Shown here: positions 6,740 through 11,642 of the stretch, piece after piece | Position numbering within the stretch: position 1 is the stretch's first letter | Layout: each line of letters begins with the position of its first letter | Assembly: GCA_029856625.1 (NCBI GenBank) | Contig: JAHKLG010000032.1 | Location: 1-11,642 of the forward strand | Direction: 5' to 3' | Length of the DNA stretch: 11,642 nucleotides | Source: Candidatus Njordarchaeota archaeon | GTDB lineage: Archaea; Asgardarchaeota; Njordarchaeia; Njordarchaeales; Njordarchaeaceae | The notes under the pieces: generated by a model | Database searches by the model: none | Told to the model about the DNA's origin: nothing | The model's input: only the letters and a program-made list of their open reading frames with translations | Made by a program: the position numbers and the translations under genes

Positions 6740-6786
6740 TTCATATAATCCTTCCCGATTTTCCATCTTCTAATTGGGTGATTAAT

Positions 6787-7800
6787 ATGAGAAAAACGGA
6801 TGTTCTGATAATAGGAGCGGGACCTGCTGGGCTAACTGCGGGGATCTATTGTAGTAGGTTAGGTCTAGAGGTTATCGTGGTAGATAAATCGGCCCCTGGA
6901 GGACAGCTAAATATTATCCCATTAGTGGAGAATTATCCAGGATTCCCAAGGATTTCTGGTGAGGAGCTTGCAAGGAGGTTTACTAAGCATGCCGAGGCAA
7001 TGGGTGTGGAGATAGTAACTAATGAAGAGGTGGAGAAATTAGAATTGGGAGGAGATATTAAGAGAGCATATACTTCACGGAATATTTATGAAGCTGATGC
7101 ATTAATAATAGCCACTGGAGCGAGGAGAAGAAAACTTAATGTCCCTGGTGAAAGGGAATTTGAGGGAAAGGGCGTTAGTTACTGTGCAACGTGTGATGGG
7201 GCGTTCTTTAGAAACAAAATAGTAGCAGTAGTAGGTGGAGCAAATACTGCTGTTTCAGAAGCCCTCCATTTAAAGGAGCTCGTTAAGAAGCTCTATATCA
7301 TTCATAGGCGAGATGATTTAAGAGCTGAGATGGCTCTTAAGCAAAGACTACTTTCGGCTCCAAATGTTGAGCCCATATGGAACACTATTGTGGAGAGAAT
7401 AGAAGGAGATACAAAAGTTAAGAGGTTAAAGCTGAAAAACTTAGTAACTGGGGAATCCTTCTATCTCGATGTGGATGGGGTTTTTATTGCGATAGGAGTC
7501 GTGCCGAATAGTGAGATAGCGGCTAAGGCAGGGGTTAAAGTGGACGAAAATGGGTATATTATTGTTGATAGGTGGATGAGAACAAATATAAAGGGAGTAT
7601 TCGCAGCGGGCGATGTGACGGGAGGTCATCTGCAAATAGCTACGGCAGTAGGGGAGGGGGTTATTGCAGCGATGAGTGCTTTTGAGCATGTAACTGGCGG
7701 ATGGTATGCGAAGAGGAAAAAATTGAAGACCGTTAAGATTAAACTCGAGGAGGAAGAAAGAGAAGGCGTGGGCGAAGAGCTATTTAAATTCAAATTATAA
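6787..7800 (+). CDS. trxB: Thioredoxin reductase (FAD/NADPH-dependent)
   Basis: A 337-residue low-molecular-weight thioredoxin reductase that uses NADPH through FAD to reduce a thioredoxin or glutaredoxin-like protein. Motifs: FAD loop GAGPAG (10-15), GGQL (38-41), redox disulfide C133-A-T-C136, NADPH loop GGANTA (150-155), HRRDDLRA (173-180), whose arginines usually favour NADPH, and the FAD end motif VFAAGDVTGG (271-280). The start chosen is ATG 6787, 5 nt after GGTGA (6777-6781). The GTG at 6778 lies inside that ribosome binding site and would add only three residues. Unusual points: the NADPH loop is GGANTAVSEA rather than the common GGGxSAxEEA, and after the normal end near residue 310 there is a charged tail of about 25 residues (LEEEEREGVGEE). 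It is a single-gene unit, with no thioredoxin next to it. Confidence 0.95.
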   Translation: MRKTDVLIIGAGPAGLTAGIYCSRLGLEVIVVDKSAPGGQLNIIPLVENYPGFPRISGEELARRFTKHAEAMGVEIVTNEEVEKLELGGDIKRAYTSRNIYEADALIIATGARRRKLNVPGEREFEGKGVSYCATCDGAFFRNKIVAVVGGANTAVSEALHLKELVKKLYIIHRRDDLRAEMALKQRLLSAPNVEPIWNTIVERIEGDTKVKRLKLKNLVTGESFYLDVDGVFIAIGVVPNSEIAAKAGVKVDENGYIIVDRWMRTNIKGVFAAGDVTGGHLQIATAVGEGVIAAMSAFEHVTGGWYAKRKKLKTVKIKLEEEEREGVGEELFKFKL

Positions 7801-7803
7801 TGC

Positions 7804-7808
7804 TTTTT
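7804..7808 (+). terminator. Possible T-run terminator after trxB
   Basis: Five T begin 4 nt after the trxB stop, in an AT-rich spacer, which suits archaeal termination. A TATA-like TTATATAT at 7841-7848 follows and is a candidate promoter for the next operon. Confidence 0.35.
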
Positions 7809-7840
7809 GTCAATATGTATTATTCTAGCATAGACATTTC

Positions 7841-7848
7841 TTATATAT
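7841..7848 (+). promoter_or_regulatory. Candidate TATA box for the longin-like/GTPase operon
   Basis: TTATATAT lies 58 nt before the ATG at 7906, giving a predicted transcript start near 7870 and a leader of about 35 nt. No ribosome binding site is visible before that ATG. A leaderless transcript from the weaker CATAATTA (7883-7890) is the alternative. Confidence 0.35.
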
Positions 7849-7905
7849 GTAGTTCGAAGGGATATGTGTTAAAGGGACGATGCATAATTAGATAGAGCAC
7901 TACAT

Positions 7906-9840
7906 ATGGGGTTAATCTTGATCTTGGGTATTCTAGCACTTGAAGAGACCGGAAAATTAGTCTTAAAAATGCTGAGTAAGCAAAGAAGAGTGGATATTAA
8001 TGCGGTTAAGGATTACTTGCTTCAGAATTGTGAAGAACTACAAAAGAATGAGCTAAAAATACTTAGTTATGATGAATTATCTCTCTATGTAGCTAGAACA
8101 AATAATCATATAGTCTCCTTGATAACAGATGGGAAGCGGAAAGGCTTTAAGGCGGCAATAACATATATCGCAGGGCTCTTTAATAATTTAGAGGCAGGAA
8201 AAATATCCCTTAAAGATATACAGAGAGAGCTTTCCCATAAAGTATTCCTTAAAAGAACCCCGAAGAGAGACATATTATGCAAGCTAATGAAAGATCTCAT
8301 AAAGAGATCAACCCCGAAAGTGTTAAAGAGAGGCGTGAAGTCTACTCGGATAAGCCTAAGCGAGAAAATTAAACCGTTTAATGTGGTTAGTTTCGAGGAC
8401 GGCGTGAAGAGAAGCTTAGTTGCGTGTTATTCTGGAGACTTATTGACAGCTTATAGGCTTGCTATCGGAGCTCTTAACAAGAAGGACGATTCACTCATTA
8501 GAATATTTGCCGCCTACTTAGGATTTCAATTAATATCTCTCCCTCCTAATTACACTGCTCCCTCATTTGAAGAAATTAGAGAGCTAATTGCCAAAGCTAA
8601 GCCAAGGAAAACTCTTGAAGAAATTCTCTATGCTTATGTGAAATCTCTCGTCGAATCATTCAGATCGTTTGAGGAGTACGTAAAGGCTAGGAATTATTTT
8701 GTAACAAAAATAGATGAATTATTCCAGTTAATGAATAGTACAGAGGATCTGAGTGTAAAGGATATAATTGCTTACTTCCTAGCGACAAGCGAGCCCTATT
8801 TCTTATCGCGGAAAAAAGCTGATTTCTTAATAAGGTATGTAAGGGGCAGATCGCCAGTAATAGGTTCCTATGCATGGGCTTCGCTTGCTAGGGCTAGAAC
8901 TATTGGTACTATTTATTCTGGACGCATTCCCTTAGAAGACGCTGTAGGCATATTAAGGGAGCTTCGTTCAAGATTTTTCACGACAATGAATGAACTTAGA
9001 ATAATAGGAGATAAAAACAGATCTGCTGAAAGGGAAGCACTGATTAGATTGGCTTTTGTTACAGAGGAATTTACAAGATCCCTCTACTGGATTCTTACTC
9101 TTGAAAATTTGCGATTAGAGGGCATAAGAGATCTCTTAGAACATATAATTCTTCTACAACTAGATGGATTACAAATGCTCTTAGAGAAAAAAGCTCCTGT
9201 TTCGATAAGACTATTATTCGATATTTTCTATACGACTTTCCTTAATTACCGTTATATGGAAACGATCATGAAGAAAGAGAGCCTCGAAGCTCTAGAATAC
9301 GGTTTACTTACCATGGCGGAGCGCTTATACCAAATAATCATAGATGCTATAGACGAAGGTAGAGCCATTTCAGATATTGCTCTAAAGATTGCATCACTGG
9401 CTTGGATGATAAGCTATTTATCGATGAAAACGCGGCGTAAGTCTCCTGTTCTTCCTTCACTTCTTGAATTGGTGGCTAAGACTAATGGGAAGAGGTTAAA
9501 GGAGATAAGCAGAGAGAGTTTGGATAGTTACCTAGTATACTTGGGCTCTGTGGGAATGGCTCTTCTAGAAAGTCTTTTTGACTCCAAATTAGAATCAGAA
9601 AAAGTGTCAAGGTTAATAAACTATGTATTAGAGGTAGCAGATTATATTATACTGAGAGGGCTATACTCCCCTCTTTTCATGATATCTATATTGGATACTA
9701 TCCAGAGAGCTCTGAGCTCATTTAAAATAAATGAGAAATCGAAAACCCATTTAATTCTGCTAAAGAAGTCACTTAGCAATGAGGAGCTGAATATTCTTGA
9801 AGAAGCTCTTCTCGAAAAAGTCCTTCCAAATGCGGGATGA
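7906..9840 (+). CDS. Large helical protein with probable N-terminal longin-like domain
   Basis: A 644-residue protein of no family I can name. Residues 4-95 read as two short strands with a turn (LILGILALEETGKLVLKML), a helix (32-47), three strands (50-75: ELKILSYDELSLYVARTNNHIVSLITDG), then a helix (78-93). This beta2-alpha-beta3-alpha order, with the YD...YV...IVSLITD spacing, resembles longin domains of SNARE and trafficking proteins. A basic linker (115-157) follows. From about 160 to the end the sequence is almost entirely amphipathic helix, possibly an alpha-solenoid, with no TPR/HEAT consensus I can assert and no catalytic motif. The hydrophobic start could instead be a membrane anchor. 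The start is the only ATG before an upstream in-frame stop (7885), but no ribosome binding site precedes it. The 3' end overlaps the GTPase gene, pointing to a functional pair. The helical content is clear; the longin reading is an inference. Confidence 0.7.
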   Translation: MGLILILGILALEETGKLVLKMLSKQRRVDINAVKDYLLQNCEELQKNELKILSYDELSLYVARTNNHIVSLITDGKRKGFKAAITYIAGLFNNLEAGKISLKDIQRELSHKVFLKRTPKRDILCKLMKDLIKRSTPKVLKRGVKSTRISLSEKIKPFNVVSFEDGVKRSLVACYSGDLLTAYRLAIGALNKKDDSLIRIFAAYLGFQLISLPPNYTAPSFEEIRELIAKAKPRKTLEEILYAYVKSLVESFRSFEEYVKARNYFVTKIDELFQLMNSTEDLSVKDIIAYFLATSEPYFLSRKKADFLIRYVRGRSPVIGSYAWASLARARTIGTIYSGRIPLEDAVGILRELRSRFFTTMNELRIIGDKNRSAEREALIRLAFVTEEFTRSLYWILTLENLRLEGIRDLLEHIILLQLDGLQMLLEKKAPVSIRLLFDIFYTTFLNYRYMETIMKKESLEALEYGLLTMAERLYQIIIDAIDEGRAISDIALKIASLAWMISYLSMKTRRKSPVLPSLLELVAKTNGKRLKEISRESLDSYLVYLGSVGMALLESLFDSKLESEKVSRLINYVLEVADYIILRGLYSPLFMISILDTIQRALSSFKINEKSKTHLILLKKSLSNEELNILEEALLEKVLPNAG

Positions 9841-10381
9841 GGTGTCCTGCTTGTCTCAACTCTCTGAGATTCATTTAAAAGCAATAGTTATTGGAGATTA
9901 CGGAGTTGGTAAAACCTCTCTCTGTAGGAGATATGCTACAGGGATGTTTGAGGAGGATTATAAACCAACAATAGGAGTGGATGTTTACACGAAAACACTG
10001 GAAATTCCCGATTTTGGCATCATAAGACTCCAGATATGGGATACAGCTGGAGAGGAGAGATTCAAAAGAATATACCCTAGGTATTGGTTAGGAGCTAGAA
10101 TCGTTTTAGTTGTCTTTGACATTACTAGTAGAAAAACATTTGAATCTGTGGATGAATGGATAGAAAACGCTAGGACGCATTTAAAAGATGCTCAGATAGT
10201 ACTTATCGGTAACAAGAAGGATTTAGAGCCCTACAGAGAAGTCGATGAAGAGAAGGGTAGGAAGAAAGCAGAAGAGTTAAGCCTGCTTGGCTACATAGAG
10301 ACATCAGCAAAAACTGGAGAAAATGTTGATAAGGCCTTTAAGATGGCTATAGACAAGATCTTAGAAAAAATGACTAGGTGA
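9830..10381 (+). CDS. Rab-like small GTPase (Ras superfamily)
   Basis: From ATG 9830 this is 183 residues with all five G motifs: G1 GDYGVGKTS (22-30), G2 T47 in PTIGVD, G3 WDTAGEERF (70-78), G4 NKKD (128-131), G5 ETSAKTG (157-163). IGVD, WDTAGxERF and YWLGA correspond to Rab-family segments, so it is closer to Rab than to Arf or Rag. The switch II position equal to Ras Gln61 is Glu75 rather than Gln. There is no C-terminal Cys for prenylation, so any membrane link must go through a partner. The start is uncertain: ATG 9830 overlaps the previous gene by 11 nt; TTG 9851 has the best-spaced ribosome binding site (GAGGTG, 9839-9844); TTG 9797 gives a longer form. The overlap with the longin-like gene suggests that protein is its regulator or effector. 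Confidence 0.93.
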   Translation: MRDEVSCLSQLSEIHLKAIVIGDYGVGKTSLCRRYATGMFEEDYKPTIGVDVYTKTLEIPDFGIIRLQIWDTAGEERFKRIYPRYWLGARIVLVVFDITSRKTFESVDEWIENARTHLKDAQIVLIGNKKDLEPYREVDEEKGRKKAEELSLLGYIETSAKTGENVDKAFKMAIDKILEKMTR

Positions 10382-10411
10382 AAATAATACTTTTTCTGGT
10401 GAAAAGTTGAA

Positions 10412-11050
10412 ATGAAGAAGTATGCAGTTCCAAGACCAGTAATAGTGCTGGGGAAGAAAGTTGCAATAAAAGATCTCCAGCGCATTATAACGCGATTTAA
10501 AAGAGAGGGTATAGAGAAGATATGCATCATTAGTGAAGTTTTTCTCTCTTTCTCTTTAGGTCTAAGGAATATTATTATTAGCGATGGGAGATTCCTCTGT
10601 CGGGAATATTCAGGTGAGGAAATAATCAGACATTGTGCAGTAATAATTACTCATGATGATTTTTTACCAATGCTCAAAGAAGTTAGCGGGCCGAGGATAC
10701 CTATTAGTTCGTTAAGTGAAGATGAGTTTTCAAGGATAATAAAGCTTGCAAGAATATTCCAAACTTACAATAAACTTCCTGGCATTGATTGTGGTCGTTG
10801 TCGCTATAAAACATGTATTGGACTGGCAAGAGCTATTGAGGAGAAGGTAGCAGGTTATGATGAATGTATTATCCTATCTAGAAGCAAAAAATTAGTAATA
10901 AGAGTAGGGGAAAACATGATTTATCTTAATCCATGGGTTGAGGAATTGTATAGGAGAGTAATTGAGGATCTTCTTAATGCGTTAAAAGGAGTCAAAATAA
11001 GAGAATCTGACATAATAGAGATTCAAGTCAAAAAAATCTCAAATCCTTAA
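10412..11050 (+). CDS. Iron-sulfur domain protein (PF04060-type Cys motif)
   Basis: A 212-residue protein. The middle segment GIDCGRCRYKTCIGLA has the C-x2-C-x4-C-x16-C pattern (C127, C130, C135, C152) of the Fe-S domain found in RnfB, in the CO dehydrogenase/acetyl-CoA synthase corrinoid subunit and in some archaeal MobB proteins. It probably binds one [4Fe-4S] cluster. The last 50 residues (RVGENMIYLNPWVEELYRRVI and the LKGV segment) resemble the tail seen beside this domain in archaeal MobB-type fusions. The N-terminal 110 residues look alpha/beta but are not recognised, and no P-loop is present, so a GTPase or Mob function is not supported. C63 and C75 are extra cysteines. A GGTGA site (10398-10402) precedes the ATG, and the gap to the GTPase gene is 30 nt, so it is probably its operon partner. 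Its 3' end overlaps the convergent gene by 12 nt. Confidence 0.8.
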   Translation: MKKYAVPRPVIVLGKKVAIKDLQRIITRFKREGIEKICIISEVFLSFSLGLRNIIISDGRFLCREYSGEEIIRHCAVIITHDDFLPMLKEVSGPRIPISSLSEDEFSRIIKLARIFQTYNKLPGIDCGRCRYKTCIGLARAIEEKVAGYDECIILSRSKKLVIRVGENMIYLNPWVEELYRRVIEDLLNALKGVKIRESDIIEIQVKKISNP

Positions 11051-11536
11051 GCTCTCTTTCTTTTTAATTGATGGTTTAAGAATATATTTGCTAGTGGTAT
11101 AGAACTGCGTCTTTTGCTCTCCTATCTTTATCTTTATGGCTTCTATAATCGCTTTCTCTATCGGTGTAGACCCTTTATTAAGCCCTCTGCAGAACGGATC
11201 CACGTACACGTAGAATGAATAATCATTCCAGTTAAACTCCGCGAGCAAGCGGTCCCTCGCTTTTATGGGCTTATTGAGAATAAAGAAAGGCCATAATCGG
11301 CAGGCAATTGGTTTATCGTCTTGGATACCGCATAAATTTCCACGTTGAAAAATACATGTACCATTTACTCGGCGTAGAAAATACTTTCCTCCTTCAATAC
11401 TTATTACCCATGGTCCATATTTCTCCATGAGCCTTAATGCTTCCTCTCGTGACAGACTAACAATGTACCTCCTACAGCAAAGACCACATGCAAGACATTC
11501 CCAAGTTCTGAAGAATCTCCAAGGAACGAGTTTCAT
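11039..11536 (-). CDS. YkgJ family CxxCxxCC cluster protein
   Basis: A 165-residue protein of the YkgJ/CxxCxxCC family (PF03692; putative zinc- or iron-chelating proteins of unknown biochemistry). The cysteines are where the family has them: C14-C17-C20-C21 at the N-terminus (ECLACGLCC), C61 in GTCIF, C69 in NLCGIQDDKP, C79 in ACRLWPFF, and C116 in DPFCRGL. This suggests an intact metal or Fe-S site of up to eight ligands. The C-terminal 35 residues are basic and poorly conserved in such proteins. The ATG lies 2 nt from a perfect hairpin whose 3' arm (AGGGTGGGGT on the message) would contain the ribosome binding site. A TATA-like ATATAAAAT lies upstream near 11598-11606. The 3' end overlaps the convergent Fe-S gene by 12 nt. 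Confidence 0.9.
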   Translation of the reverse strand: MKLVPWRFFRTWECLACGLCCRRYIVSLSREEALRLMEKYGPWVISIEGGKYFLRRVNGTCIFQRGNLCGIQDDKPIACRLWPFFILNKPIKARDRLLAEFNWNDYSFYVYVDPFCRGLNKGSTPIEKAIIEAIKIKIGEQKTQFYTTSKYILKPSIKKKESLRI

Positions 11537-11538
11537 TT

Positions 11539-11564
11539 ACCCCACCCTAGAGTTAGGGTGGGGT
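11539..11564. repeat. Perfect 11-bp inverted repeat with 4-nt loop in the leader of the YkgJ gene
   Basis: ACCCCACCCTA and TAGGGTGGGGT are exact complements around GAGT. On the minus strand the second arm ends 2 nt before the ATG of the YkgJ-like gene and would contain its ribosome binding site, so the folded leader should hinder initiation. Hairpins of the form CCCCACCCT/AGGGTGGGG also occur at the ends of archaeal IS200/IS605 elements, so this may instead be an element end or scar. The structure is certain; its role is not. Confidence 0.75.
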
Positions 11565-11597
11565 CTTAAAATAGAATTTATGATGAGTTTTGCTATC

Positions 11598-11606
11598 ATT
11601 TTATAT
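11598..11606 (-). promoter_or_regulatory. Probable TATA box for the YkgJ gene
   Basis: On the minus strand this reads ATATAAAAT. A start near 11577 would give a leader of about 40 nt that contains the whole 11539-11564 hairpin. The remaining bases to 11642 show no gene. Confidence 0.45.
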
Positions 11607-11642
11607 CTTATTGCTCCATAGATTCAGCATAGTTAGAGGATA

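Noticed and set aside
6778..6780. GTG at 6778 as the trxB start
   Set aside because: It lies within the GGTGA ribosome binding site of the ATG at 6787, which gives the usual TrxR N-terminus.
9797..9799. TTG at 9797 as the GTPase start
   Set aside because: It adds 11 lysine-rich residues lying wholly inside the preceding gene, with no ribosome binding site. ATG 9830 or TTG 9851 fits the family length better.
11427..11621. 64-codon + strand frame across the YkgJ start and hairpin
   Set aside because: It is mostly antisense to the YkgJ-like gene and shows no recognisable motif.
1..11642. CRISPR array or defence system
   Set aside because: No regularly spaced direct repeats and no cas, nuclease or toxin motifs are present.

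Overview
The window looks like a chromosome segment from a thermophilic archaeon, probably of the TACK/Thermoproteota side. The basis is low GC, heavy AGA/AGG arginine use, GGTGA/GAGG-type ribosome binding sites close to start codons, TATA-like boxes, and an archaeal gene set: an HdrA-family flavoprotein, a QmoC/HdrC-HdrE-type membrane ferredoxin, a small CATC thioredoxin reductase, and a Rab-like small GTPase. I cannot assign a genus. No rRNA, tRNA, CRISPR array or complete mobile element is visible.

Positions 1-3060 (+) are a tight redox operon. It starts with an HdrA-like FAD/Fe-S protein whose reading frame runs off the left edge, so the GTG at 29 is not its start. A winged-helix protein follows after 1 nt, then a membrane protein with two N-terminal [4Fe-4S] ferredoxin motifs and about six membrane helices (QmoC type). 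Together they suggest electron transfer between a membrane quinone or heme pool and a soluble Hdr-type flavoprotein. No CCG-domain HdrB/HdrD subunit is in view, and several HdrA cluster ligands are missing.

Positions 3061-3407 are non-coding, GC-richer than the surroundings, and hold strong inverted repeats. One short stretch resembles the tail of an IS200/IS605 TnpB gene. Positions 3408-4231 (-) hold ridA followed by a CoA-binding (YccU-like) protein, 11 nt apart. A 307-nt spacer precedes them. Positions 4539-6625 (-) are pstB-phoU-HAD phosphatase: the phosphate transporter ATPase and its PhoU regulator without pstSCA, plus a SerB-like HAD hydrolase. They diverge from trxB (6787-7800, +).

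Positions 7906-11050 (+) form the most unusual block. A 644-residue, almost wholly helical protein has an N-terminus that I read as a longin-like domain. It overlaps a Rab-like small GTPase, which is followed by a protein carrying a PF04060-type Fe-S motif. This looks like an archaeal GTPase module with a linked longin/helical partner and is the best candidate for an undescribed system. At the right edge, a YkgJ-type Cys-cluster protein (-) converges on this operon with a 12-nt overlap. A perfect 11-bp hairpin in its leader lies against its start codon.
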